Origin: Pseudomonas putida
GTDB lineage: Bacteria > Pseudomonadota > Gammaproteobacteria > Pseudomonadales > Pseudomonadaceae
Direction: 5' to 3'
Length of the DNA stretch: 38,777 nt
Assembly: GCF_028682475.1 (NCBI RefSeq)
Contig: NZ_JANHLE010000040.1
Span: 1-38,777 of the forward strand
A program made the translations under genes and the position numbers. Shown piece after piece: positions 25,256 through 32,564 of this stretch (position 1 is the stretch's first letter; each line of letters opens with the position of its first letter). The notes under the pieces were generated by a model. That model was not told the DNA's origin. It was given only the letters and a program-made list of their open reading frames with translations, and made no database searches.

Positions 25256-26317
25256 ATGAACTGGAATCGCTCGTTCACCGACCTGATCCGCAATGGCCGT
25301 GCTGCTTACTGGGGCAACTGGACCCTCGACCAGAAACTCAAGGTCGGCAGCGTCGGCTTTGTTTCCCCCGACAATGGTGACTTCACCCTGGTGCAGGAGC
25401 AGGCACCCGGGCTGATCATCAGCACGCGCAATGCGCCGAACCAGTGGAAATTGTCGTCGAGCAATGTCAAGCGCACTCAGAGCGGCGTGACCCTGGACGG
25501 CTCGGCCACCGACCCGGAAACCGGCACCAAGATCACCGCAGGCACAGAAGTGAAGTGGGATTTTGCCTCCACCGGCTCCATCGCCTCGGAATTCGGCATT
25601 TCCTCCGAAGCGTACCTTGCCGATCTCACCCAGCTGACCCAACCGCAAACCCTGCAGTGGCTCAAAGACCAGGCGACGCGAGTCAGCATGGCCTCAAGCA
25701 CCGGCATCGCCCAGGGCTTCGGCGTGGTCACCAGCGTCATCTATGCCACCAGCGGCCTTAATGTCGGCTCGCAAGATGACAGCTCATCATTCTCTGTGAC
25801 CGGCTCCGTGGGCGGCGTCCAGGACCTGCTGGCCAGCGCCGACGCCAAGGGCTCCTACGTTTCCACCAACCAGACCAAAAGCGTCGACCAGCACCTGTGG
25901 CCCGACAAGGCCAGCACCCTGGCCAGTCAGCCGATCCCGATTGCCTACACCTTTGCGTCGTTCGATGGTGAGCTGCTGATCCCGAACTGGATCAATCGCC
26001 TGGGCGGGCTGGAAATCCTCTTCAACAACCAGCCCGGCTGCACCTACATCACCAGCATCACGCTTGACTACGACACGCCTACCGGCAAGCAGCATCAGTC
26101 GTTCAGCCTCAGTGGCGGGCTGTCGAAAACCATTGGCAACATTCCGCTCAATGCCACCAACATCACCGCCCAGGTGTCGTTCAAAGGAATGATAAACAAC
26201 GACAACTACAGCTTCAGCTGGCCGAGCCCGCTGGGCCAGTGGCTGACCGGAAGCCGGGAAATCCAGATGACCGGTGTATGGCCGGGCAAGACCTCGGCCA
26301 AAGACCTCCAGCACTGA
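25256..26317 (+). CDS. Unrecognised beta-rich protein, possible pore-forming or toxin-like
   Basis: This 353-residue protein starts at the ATG at 25256, after AAGGA. I do not recognise the family. It opens with a short amphipathic helix (NRSFTDLIRNGRAAYWGNW), then beta-rich sequence with KVGSVGFVSPDNGDFTLV. Two Ser/Gly/Ala-rich, alternating-hydrophobic stretches follow (about 100-125 and 155-205, the latter including GVVTSVIYATSGLNVG), a pattern seen in membrane-inserting hairpins. The segment ending QPIPIAYTFASFDGELLIPN (about 225-245) leads into a C-terminal beta domain of about 110 residues (240-353). There is no signal peptide and no enzyme motif. It is first in a two-gene operon opposite the HTH pair. 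A toxin or pore former is my inference from pattern only. Confidence 0.6.
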   Translation: MNWNRSFTDLIRNGRAAYWGNWTLDQKLKVGSVGFVSPDNGDFTLVQEQAPGLIISTRNAPNQWKLSSSNVKRTQSGVTLDGSATDPETGTKITAGTEVKWDFASTGSIASEFGISSEAYLADLTQLTQPQTLQWLKDQATRVSMASSTGIAQGFGVVTSVIYATSGLNVGSQDDSSSFSVTGSVGGVQDLLASADAKGSYVSTNQTKSVDQHLWPDKASTLASQPIPIAYTFASFDGELLIPNWINRLGGLEILFNNQPGCTYITSITLDYDTPTGKQHQSFSLSGGLSKTIGNIPLNATNITAQVSFKGMINNDNYSFSWPSPLGQWLTGSREIQMTGVWPGKTSAKDLQH

Positions 26318-26379
26318 CAAGCGCCTGATCAATCCATCTGCATAACGCAGCCCACCAGGGCTGCGGCGAGGACACCGCT

Positions 26380-26865
26380 ATGTGTAACTGCACATCCGAC
26401 TTTCTGGTCAAACACGTCCGCATCCTTGGCCAGCGCCAACCTGACGACCTCTACAACCAATTGATACAACGCGATCTTGAAGTTCCTGAAGACGCGATGC
26501 GCATTCTCAATCAGAAGATCGACAACACCCGTGAAGCGGTGACACACCGTGCCGGTATCACCCTGCAAGCGAGGGTCGAAGAGTTCGGCCATCAGTATCC
26601 CAACACCGTGATGTTCATGGACCTGGCGACGCTGCGACAGCTCTGCACTTCGCTCAACCCGTTACAGCCCGGCAAGCGCGACTTCGATTGCAATGTACGC
26701 ATCCCCTGGATTGTGACCTGGACGGGTACCAACAGTTACGAAGTGGTGCAGAACGCCGCCGGTTTTGCCGCTTCCACCAATACCGAGGGCTTTTGCAATC
26801 ATTACCGCGAACCGGTAAAGGATCCGCAAAGCAAGACCAGTACCTGGAAACCTAAAGGCCTGTAA
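26380..26865 (+). CDS. Unrecognised 161-residue protein, partner of the gene at 25256
   Basis: This gene starts with an ATG at 26380 after GAGGA, 62 bp behind the larger unknown, and ends just before a hairpin, so the two form an operon. The protein opens with MCNCTSDFLVKHVRI, continues with helical sequence (DDLYNQLIQRDLEVPEDAMRILNQKI), and ends in a mixed region with WIVTWTGTNSYEVVQNAAGF. It has at least five Cys (2, 4, and others near 88, 104 and 138) but no clear metal-site spacing. No signal peptide or membrane segment is seen. It could be a second toxin component, a chaperone or an immunity protein; nothing in the sequence decides which. Confidence 0.6.
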   Translation: MCNCTSDFLVKHVRILGQRQPDDLYNQLIQRDLEVPEDAMRILNQKIDNTREAVTHRAGITLQARVEEFGHQYPNTVMFMDLATLRQLCTSLNPLQPGKRDFDCNVRIPWIVTWTGTNSYEVVQNAAGFAASTNTEGFCNHYREPVKDPQSKTSTWKPKGL

Positions 26866-26871
26866 CCGCCC

Positions 26872-26902
26872 GCCCCATCGTCAGCCTGGCTGACGATGGG
26901 GC
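26872..26902. terminator. Bidirectional hairpin terminator between cassette and dpkA
   Basis: This is a perfect 13-bp stem, GCCCCATCGTCAG / CTGACGATGGGGC, with loop CCTGG. It lies seven bases after the stop of the 161-residue gene and five bases before the convergent dpkA stop, so it can serve both. A short CCGTTTAT follows on the plus strand. Confidence 0.75.
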
Positions 26903-26906
26903 CCGT

Positions 26907-27929
26907 TTATACCAACGCCTGCAACTGCTCCAGCTCGGAAACGGACAACGTCACCCCCTGGCGCGCCGACAACTCGCGCTCACGATAACGCCGCTCCCCC
27001 GGCATCCGCTGCAAGCCCACCGACTGCATCTGCCGTACCAGCTCATGGCTGCGCTCGGCAAAGCGACTGCCTTCGGCCTTGCCCGGATCAATCACGATAA
27101 TCAGCTGTCCGGTCCAAGGGGTTTTCGCGCCCGGGTGTTGCGACCAGTCGAACTCCCAGGAGAAGTTTCCGCCGGTCAGTGCCGCCGCCAGCAGTTCGAC
27201 CATCATCGACAGGGCCGAGCCCTTGTGCCCACCGAACGGCAACAGCGCGCCGCCGTCGAGAATCTTCTGCGGATCGCGGGTCGGCTCGCCCTGGCTGTCG
27301 ACACCGATACCATCGGGCAGTTGCTCGCCTTTGCGCGCCGCGATCTGCACATCACCGTGGGCCATGGCGCTGGTGGCCATGTCGAAGACGATAGGGTCGC
27401 TACCGGCGCAAGGCGCGGCAAAAGCAATCGGGTTGGTGCCGAACAATGGCTGGCGGGCACCGTGCGGCACCACGCAGGTCATGCTGTTGACCACGCTCAA
27501 GGCCACCAGGCCTTCATCGGCGAAGGGCTCGACATCCGGCCACAGGGCCGCGAAATGGTGCGAGTTATGGATGGCCAGCACGGCGATCCCGGCACTGCGC
27601 GCTTTTTCCACCAGCAGCTCACGCGCAGCGGCCAGTGCCGGTTGGGCAAAGCCGCCTTTGGCGTCAACCCGTACATAACCACTGGCGACATCGACCACGT
27701 CAGGCACAGCCTTGCCGTCGACCCAGCCACTGGCCAGGGTCGAAACGTAACCGGGAATGCGGAACACACCATGGCTGTGGGCACCATCGCGCTGGGCGCT
27801 GGCGCAGTTGAACGCCAGGGCGCGGGCCACCGCTTCACTGGTGCCATGGCGAACAAAAATACGCTGCAACAAGGCCTGCAGATCGGCAAAAGCAATCTGC
27901 GTGACTGCGGTGTCGGGGCGTGCGGACAT
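26907..27929 (-). CDS. dpkA: Delta1-piperideine-2-carboxylate / delta1-pyrroline-2-carboxylate reductase DpkA
   Basis: This 340-residue NADPH-dependent reductase belongs to the Ldh2/MDH2 (non-Rossmann) oxidoreductase family. It reads very much like P. putida DpkA as I remember it, including AQRDGAHSHGVFRIPGYVST (about 45-64, with the family's conserved His), AIHNSHHFAALWPDVEPFAD, and ALLPFGGHKGSALSMMVELL (about 238-257). It reduces the cyclic imine from D-lysine deamination to L-pipecolate, and the matching proline-forming imine. The ATG at 27929 is preceded by AAGGGAG. It is transcribed away from the rpiR-like gene, and the shared 148-bp gap holds two dyads. Confidence 0.92.
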   Translation of the reverse strand: MSARPDTAVTQIAFADLQALLQRIFVRHGTSEAVARALAFNCASAQRDGAHSHGVFRIPGYVSTLASGWVDGKAVPDVVDVASGYVRVDAKGGFAQPALAAARELLVEKARSAGIAVLAIHNSHHFAALWPDVEPFADEGLVALSVVNSMTCVVPHGARQPLFGTNPIAFAAPCAGSDPIVFDMATSAMAHGDVQIAARKGEQLPDGIGVDSQGEPTRDPQKILDGGALLPFGGHKGSALSMMVELLAAALTGGNFSWEFDWSQHPGAKTPWTGQLIIVIDPGKAEGSRFAERSHELVRQMQSVGLQRMPGERRYRERELSARQGVTLSVSELEQLQALV

Positions 27930-27994
27930 CTGAAGCTCCCTTTTTGGATTTGGAATGGGCGACAGCGATGAGCAATGGCGAAACTTTCCTCTTG

Positions 27995-28010
27995 TGACAG
28001 CAAACTGTCA
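27995..28010. promoter_or_regulatory. Perfect dyad TGACAG-N4-CTGTCA, candidate operator
   Basis: This is a perfect 6-bp inverted repeat with a CAAA spacer in the divergent dpkA/rpiR intergenic region, just upstream of a TTGACT hexamer (28015-28020). Its position suits an operator for the adjacent RpiR-type regulator acting on one or both divergent promoters. Confidence 0.5.
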
Positions 28011-28025
28011 AATGTTGACTTGATG

Positions 28026-28047
28026 ACAGAAAACATTCATTTTCTGT
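28026..28047. promoter_or_regulatory. Perfect dyad ACAGAAAA-N6-TTTTCTGT, candidate operator over the rpiR promoter
   Basis: This is a 22-bp perfect inverted repeat between the likely -35 (TTGACT, 28015-28020) and the start of the rpiR-like gene; CATTTT (28038-28043) sits at -10 distance. The dyad would cover the -10 and the start site, as expected for autorepression. It shares TGACAG at its left edge with the first dyad. Confidence 0.5.
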
Positions 28048-28077
28048 TTCAACGTGCAACCGCCTTCGAGAATCGCC

Positions 28078-28947
28078 GTGAGCCAACCGATCAAACAACG
28101 CCTGGAAAACAGCCTGCACAATGCCGCGGCTTCCGGGCGCAAGATCGCCAGCTACATGCTCGCCAACCTCACCGACCTGCCGTTCGAAACCTCGGCAAGC
28201 CTGGCGGCAAAAATCGGCGTCAGCGAATCCAGTGTCGGGCGCTTCTGCCGGGCCCTGGGCTACGAACACCTCAAGGCACTCAAACACGATCTCAAGGACG
28301 ACCTGGGCGATGGCCCGTGGCTGGTCGGTGATCGTTTGCAAGAATTCCGCCAACAGCATGGCAAAAATGCCTCCGGCCTGGCACGGAGCCTCGAACAGGA
28401 AGTCGGGGCGCTGGTGCGGGTCTACGAATACAGCCGCACCCCGGCCTGGGAAACGGTCAGCCAGCGCCTGGCGCAGCGGCGCAAGGTGTTTGTCGCCGGG
28501 TTTCAGACCGAGCGCGGCATCGCCCAGTGCATGGCCCACCTGCTGCAGTACCTGCGCGACGGTGTACAGGTGGTCGATGGCAGCGCCGGGCATTTCGGCG
28601 AGGTGCTACTCAGCGACCCGGCCGACTGCTCCCTGGTGGTGTTCGAAGCGCGCCGCTATTCCCGCCATGCCCTGAACCTGTGCCGTAAGGCCCATGAGGC
28701 GGGCATCCCGGTAACACTGGTTACCGACACCTTCTGTGACTGGGCCGATGCCAACGCCAGTGAGGTGTTTCGTATCCCCACCGAATTCAATCTGTTCTGG
28801 GAGTCCACCGCGACGATGCTGTCGTGGGTACACCTGATGGTCAACGAGGTCTGCAAGAAGCTAGGACCGGATGTTGAAAAACGCTTGGAAGCAACTGCCG
28901 CTCTACACAATGAATTCGTTGGCTACACGTCAGCGAGCAAACAATAG
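28078..28947 (+). CDS. RpiR/MurR family transcriptional regulator (HTH + SIS)
   Basis: This 289-residue regulator is given the GTG start at 28078 (encoding (M)SQPIKQRLENSL), since the alternative at 28054 lacks a binding site. An N-terminal RpiR-type HTH (about 1-77, with FETSASLAAKIGVSESSVGRFCRALGY) precedes a SIS domain (about 120-250, with VFVAGFQTERGIAQCMAHLLQYL and SLVVFEARRYSRHALNLCRKA). SIS domains usually bind sugar phosphates. The typical acidic/phosphate-binding serine motif is not obvious here, so the ligand may be an amino acid or imine instead. It is divergent from dpkA and 31 bp upstream of the transporter operon, which it probably controls. Confidence 0.85.
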   Translation: MSQPIKQRLENSLHNAAASGRKIASYMLANLTDLPFETSASLAAKIGVSESSVGRFCRALGYEHLKALKHDLKDDLGDGPWLVGDRLQEFRQQHGKNASGLARSLEQEVGALVRVYEYSRTPAWETVSQRLAQRRKVFVAGFQTERGIAQCMAHLLQYLRDGVQVVDGSAGHFGEVLLSDPADCSLVVFEARRYSRHALNLCRKAHEAGIPVTLVTDTFCDWADANASEVFRIPTEFNLFWESTATMLSWVHLMVNEVCKKLGPDVEKRLEATAALHNEFVGYTSASKQ

Positions 28948-28978
28948 CAAGAGTGCAAACAACAGATCGAGGTGTAAC

Positions 28979-29737
28979 ATGAAACCCGTTATCCGCTTTG
29001 CAGGTGCGTGCGCCCTGCTGCTCGCCGGCGCAACCATGGCTCAGGCCGAAACCCTGAAAATTGCTACCGAAGGCGCCTACCCGCCGTTCAACTATGTCGA
29101 TTCGGATAACCAGCTGCACGGCTTTGATGTCGATATCAGCAAAGCCCTGTGCGAGCAGATGAAGGTCGAATGCACCCTGGTGGCCCAGGACTGGGAAGGC
29201 ATCATCCCGGCGTTGATGGCGAAGAAATACGACGCAGTGGTGGCGTCGATGATCAACACCGAAGAGCGCCGCAAGAAAATCGCCTTCACCAACCACTACT
29301 ACAAAACGCCGCTGTCGGTCGCGGTGGCCAAGGACAGCGAAATCACCGACGCGCAGACCACCTTCAAGGGCTATACCGTCGGCGCGCAATCCTCCTCGAC
29401 CCAGGCGATCTACGCCGAAGACGTCTACGGCAAGGCCGGTGCCGACGTCAAACTCTACCCGACCCTCGATGAAGCCAACGCCGACCTCGCCGCCGGCCGT
29501 CTGGATGGCGTGATTGCCGACAAATTCCCGCTGACCGAATGGCTGGGCAAGGCCGGCAAGGACTGCTGCAAGATCCTCGGCGACGTCAACGGTACCAAGG
29601 CTGACGCTTCGATTGCCGTGCGCAAGGAAGATGAAGCCTTGCGTGAGCGCCTGAACAAGGCCCTGGACGAGATCGTCGCCAACGGCACCTACCAGAAGAT
29701 CGCCAGTCGTTACTTCGACTTCGATATCTATCAGTGA
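28979..29737 (+). CDS. ABC transporter substrate-binding protein, polar amino acid (lysine/arginine/ornithine type)
   Basis: This 252-residue periplasmic protein starts at the ATG at 28979 after GAGG. A Sec signal peptide (MKPVIRFAGACALLLAGATMAQA) ends at AQA, giving a mature start ETLKIATEGAYPPFNYVDSD. That opening, and the later LVAQDWEGIIPALMAKKYDAVVASMINTEERRKKIAF, are typical of the HisJ/LAO-binding family 3 proteins. An acidic/aromatic pocket fits a cationic amino acid. Location between the RpiR-type regulator and the permeases, with amaD in the same operon, suggests lysine (perhaps D-lysine) as ligand. Confidence 0.88.
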   Translation: MKPVIRFAGACALLLAGATMAQAETLKIATEGAYPPFNYVDSDNQLHGFDVDISKALCEQMKVECTLVAQDWEGIIPALMAKKYDAVVASMINTEERRKKIAFTNHYYKTPLSVAVAKDSEITDAQTTFKGYTVGAQSSSTQAIYAEDVYGKAGADVKLYPTLDEANADLAAGRLDGVIADKFPLTEWLGKAGKDCCKILGDVNGTKADASIAVRKEDEALRERLNKALDEIVANGTYQKIASRYFDFDIYQ

Positions 29738-29740
29738 CTG

Positions 29741-29806
29741 ATCGCGGGGCAAGCCCGCTCCCACAGGGGTTGTTCATCACCTGTGGGAGCGGGCTTGCCC
29801 CGCGAT
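29741..29806. repeat. REP pair inside the transporter operon
   Basis: Two perfect inverted REP units (ATCGCGGGGCAAGCCCGCTCCCAC and its complement) surround a short spacer. They sit between the binding-protein and first permease genes. In such a position a REP pair often stabilises the upstream message, which would make the binding protein more abundant than the permeases. Confidence 0.88.
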
Positions 29807-29853
29807 AACCCCCTCACAAGCACCACACACTCTTGAACCGAGAGGGTCCGCCC

Positions 29854-30573
29854 ATGCTCGAACAACTGTCCCTGTTATCTTTCGCCAGCGGCGGCTGGGG
29901 CCAGGCCCTGCTGGCCGGCGCCCTGGTGACGATTTCCCTGGCCCTGGCCTGCCTGCCCATCGGCTTGCCCCTCGGTCTGGGCGTGGCCTTGATGGCGCGC
30001 TCGCGCAAGCGCTTTCCGCGCGCCGTGGCCACCGTCTTTTCAACAGTGTTTCGCGGGCTGCCTGAGCTGCTGACGCTGTTGATCATCTACTACGGCTGCC
30101 AGATCGCCGCGCAGAAAATCCTCGCTGCCATGGGCTATGAAGGCGAAGTGCTGATCAACACTTTCCTCGCCGCGATGATCGCCTTCAGCCTGGTATTTGC
30201 CGCGTTCTCCAGCGAAATCTGGCTGGGCGCTTTCAAAACCGTCGCCAAAGGTCAATACGAGGCCTCTCAGGCCCTGGGCCTGAGCAAGGCCACAACCTTT
30301 CGCAAGGTGATCTTCCCGCAGCTGGTGCGCATTGCCATGCCGGGCCTGTCGAACAACTGGCTGTCACTGCTCAAGGACACCTCGCTGGTCTCGACCATCT
30401 CCCTGGTTGACCTGATGCGCCAGACCAACCTGGCGGTCAGCGTGACCAAGGAACCGATGTTCTTCTATGGCGTCGCCTGCCTCGGTTACCTGCTGTTCTC
30501 GGCGCTGTCGGGACGGGTTTTCGTGTTTATCGAGCAGTACTTCAGTCGTCACCTGCGGAGTGCCCGGACATGA
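29854..30573 (+). CDS. ABC transporter permease (HisQ-like)
   Basis: This 239-residue inner-membrane permease starts at the ATG at 29854, after GAGAGGG. It has about five hydrophobic segments and the family EAA-type loop EASQALGLSKATTFRKVIFPQLVRIAMP (about residues 150-177), which docks on the ATPase. FRGLPELLTLLIIYYGCQ is the usual polar amino acid permease start of the transmembrane domain. It overlaps the second permease gene by 4 bp. The pair would form the membrane channel of one importer. Confidence 0.88.
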   Translation: MLEQLSLLSFASGGWGQALLAGALVTISLALACLPIGLPLGLGVALMARSRKRFPRAVATVFSTVFRGLPELLTLLIIYYGCQIAAQKILAAMGYEGEVLINTFLAAMIAFSLVFAAFSSEIWLGAFKTVAKGQYEASQALGLSKATTFRKVIFPQLVRIAMPGLSNNWLSLLKDTSLVSTISLVDLMRQTNLAVSVTKEPMFFYGVACLGYLLFSALSGRVFVFIEQYFSRHLRSART

Positions 30574-31280
30574 GTTTCGATCAACTGTTGGCGCTGGTCC
30601 TCGATCCCGACCTGCTCGAACGCTACGGCCCGCGCTTTATCGACGGCCTGCTGGTGACCGGCAAGTTGGTGGCGATTTCCTTCACCCTCGGCGCCCTGCT
30701 CGGCATGCTGCTGGCCCTGGCACGCTTGTCCAACAGCCTGGTATTGCAGCGCCTGAGTGCCGGCTACATCTACTTCTTCCGTGGTTCGCCCCTGCTGGCC
30801 CAGCTGTTCTTGCTGTACTACGGGCTGGGTTCGCTCAAGGGCTTCTGGCAGGACGTGGGGATGTGGTGGTTCTTCCGCGAAGCCTGGTACTGCACGCTGC
30901 TGGCCTTCGTCCTCAACACCGCCGCCTACCAGGCGGAGATCTTCCGTGGCGCGCTGCTGGCCGTCGCCCCCGGCCAGTATGAAGCGGCCAAGGCCCTGAG
31001 CCTGAAGCGCTCGACCACCTTCTTCAAGGTGATCCTGCCGCAATCGATGATCGTCGCCATCGGCCCGCTGGGCAACGAACTGATCCTGATGATCAAGGCC
31101 AGCGCGATTGCCTCGCTGGTGACCATCTACGACCTGATGGGCGTGACCAAACTGGCCTTCTCGCGCAGTTTCGATTTCCAGATCTACCTGTGGGCCGCCG
31201 TGCTCTACCTGCTGATCGTCGAAATCGTGCGCCGCAGCCTGAAACACATAGAAGCCCGCCTGGGCCGCCACCTGCACTGA
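30570..31280 (+). CDS. ABC transporter permease (HisM-like)
   Basis: This 236-residue second permease starts with the ATG overlapping the preceding stop codon. The segments FFRGSPLLAQLFLLYYGLGS and EAAKALSLKRSTTFFKVILPQSM (the EAA loop, about residues 140-162) are typical of the family, and several transmembrane helices are visible. It works with the HisQ-like subunit, the binding protein and the ATPase. The gene is followed by amaD after 24 bp, so the enzyme is made on the same message as its transporter. Confidence 0.88.
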   Translation: MSFDQLLALVLDPDLLERYGPRFIDGLLVTGKLVAISFTLGALLGMLLALARLSNSLVLQRLSAGYIYFFRGSPLLAQLFLLYYGLGSLKGFWQDVGMWWFFREAWYCTLLAFVLNTAAYQAEIFRGALLAVAPGQYEAAKALSLKRSTTFFKVILPQSMIVAIGPLGNELILMIKASAIASLVTIYDLMGVTKLAFSRSFDFQIYLWAAVLYLLIVEIVRRSLKHIEARLGRHLH

Positions 31281-31304
31281 TAGCCTGCTGTGAGGACCGT
31301 TCCA

Positions 31305-32546
31305 ATGCATTGTCAAACCATCGTTCTGGGCGCCGGTATCGTCGGCGTCAGCACGGCCCTTCACCTGCAGGCCCGCGGTCGCAAGGTCATCCTCATCGAC
31401 CGCGACGAGCCCGGCAGCGGCACCAGTCATGGCAACGCCGGTCTGATCGAGCGCTCCAGCGTGATCCCCTATGCCTTTCCGCGGGAGCTGTCGAGCCTGC
31501 TGCGCTACGGCCTCAATCGCCAGTCCGATGTGCGTTACAGCCTGACCCACGTACCGAAGATCGCGCCGTGGCTGTTCAAGTACTGGCAGAACTCCTCTGC
31601 CGCCGGCCTGAAGGTCGCCACCCACGCCATGTTGCCGCTGGTGCAACGCTGCGTGGAAGAACACGACGCCCTGATCGATGCCGCCGGGCTTGGCGAGCTG
31701 GTCAAGGCCAATGGCTGGATCGAGGTGTTTCGCAACGATGCGGCGTTCAGCAAGGCCAAAGCCGATGCACATGCCCTGGCGCCCTATGGCCTGAGCTACG
31801 AAGTGCTTGATCGCCAGCAACTGCATCAACGCGAAACCGACCTGAGCGACAACGTGGTCGGTGGCATCCACTGGCTCGACCCCAAGACCGTCACCAACCC
31901 CGGCGGCCTGACCCGTGGCTATGCCGCCCTGTTCGTCAAACGGGGCGGCCAGTTCATCCATGGCGATGCGCGTACCCTGCGCCAGATCGCCGGCGAATGG
32001 CAGGTCGACAGCCGCCAGGGCCCGATCACCGCCGCCGAGGTGGTAATCGCCCTCGGCCCGCAATCGGCTGACCTGTTCAAGCCGTTGGGTTATCGCATTC
32101 CGCTGGAAATCAAACGCGGCTATCACATGCATTACCAGGGCCGTGATGGCGCCGAACTCAAGCATTCGATCTGCGATGGCCAAGGTGGCTATGTGCTCGC
32201 ACCGATGGCCCAGGGCATCCGCCTGACCACCGGCATCGAGTTCGCCGCCAGCGGCGACGCCGCCAACGAGATTCAACTCAAGCGCTGTGAAGTCCTGGCG
32301 CGCAGGATCTTCCCCCTTGGCCAGCGCCTCGACGCCCAGCCGTGGCTGGGGCGACGCCCTTGCCTGCCGGATATGCGCCCGGTGATCGGCCCGGCGGCAC
32401 GCCACAAGGGCCTGTGGTTCAACTTCGGCCACGCCCATCACGGCCTGACGCTGGGGCCGGTCAGCGGCCGCCTGCTGGCCGAGATGCTCACCGGCGAGGC
32501 AACCTTTACCGACCCTGCGCCGTACAGCGCGGCACGCTTCAATTGA
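31305..32546 (+). CDS. amaD: D-amino acid dehydrogenase/oxidase, FAD-dependent (AmaD-like, DAO/DadA family)
   Basis: This 413-residue FAD-dependent enzyme is of the DadA type. The N-terminal Rossmann motif GAGIVGVSTALHLQARG (about residues 9-25) and the FAD-binding DRDEPGSGTSHGNAG are clear, as is the C-terminal family end NFGHAHHGLTLGPVSGRLLAE. Enzymes of this kind oxidise D-amino acids to 2-oxo acids, passing electrons to the respiratory chain. In P. putida the gene in this setting (PP_3596 as I recall) was named amaD for D-lysine catabolism. With AmaC and DpkA it fits the route D-lysine to delta1-piperideine-2-carboxylate to L-pipecolate. The start follows TGAGGA. The D-lysine specificity is inferred from synteny. 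Confidence 0.85.
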   Translation: MHCQTIVLGAGIVGVSTALHLQARGRKVILIDRDEPGSGTSHGNAGLIERSSVIPYAFPRELSSLLRYGLNRQSDVRYSLTHVPKIAPWLFKYWQNSSAAGLKVATHAMLPLVQRCVEEHDALIDAAGLGELVKANGWIEVFRNDAAFSKAKADAHALAPYGLSYEVLDRQQLHQRETDLSDNVVGGIHWLDPKTVTNPGGLTRGYAALFVKRGGQFIHGDARTLRQIAGEWQVDSRQGPITAAEVVIALGPQSADLFKPLGYRIPLEIKRGYHMHYQGRDGAELKHSICDGQGGYVLAPMAQGIRLTTGIEFAASGDAANEIQLKRCEVLARRIFPLGQRLDAQPWLGRRPCLPDMRPVIGPAARHKGLWFNFGHAHHGLTLGPVSGRLLAEMLTGEATFTDPAPYSAARFN

Positions 32547-32564
32547 TCGCGGGAGAATAACAAT

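Noticed and set aside
27835..28593. A 252-codon minus-strand frame across the dpkA/rpiR intergenic region
   Set aside because: It runs through two clear operator dyads and antisense to the rpiR-like gene and has no recognisable domain.
30549..32441. A 630-codon minus-strand open frame opposite the second permease and the amaD-like gene
   Set aside because: The sense strand encodes two well-recognised proteins in an operon, and the antisense frame shows no family motif.
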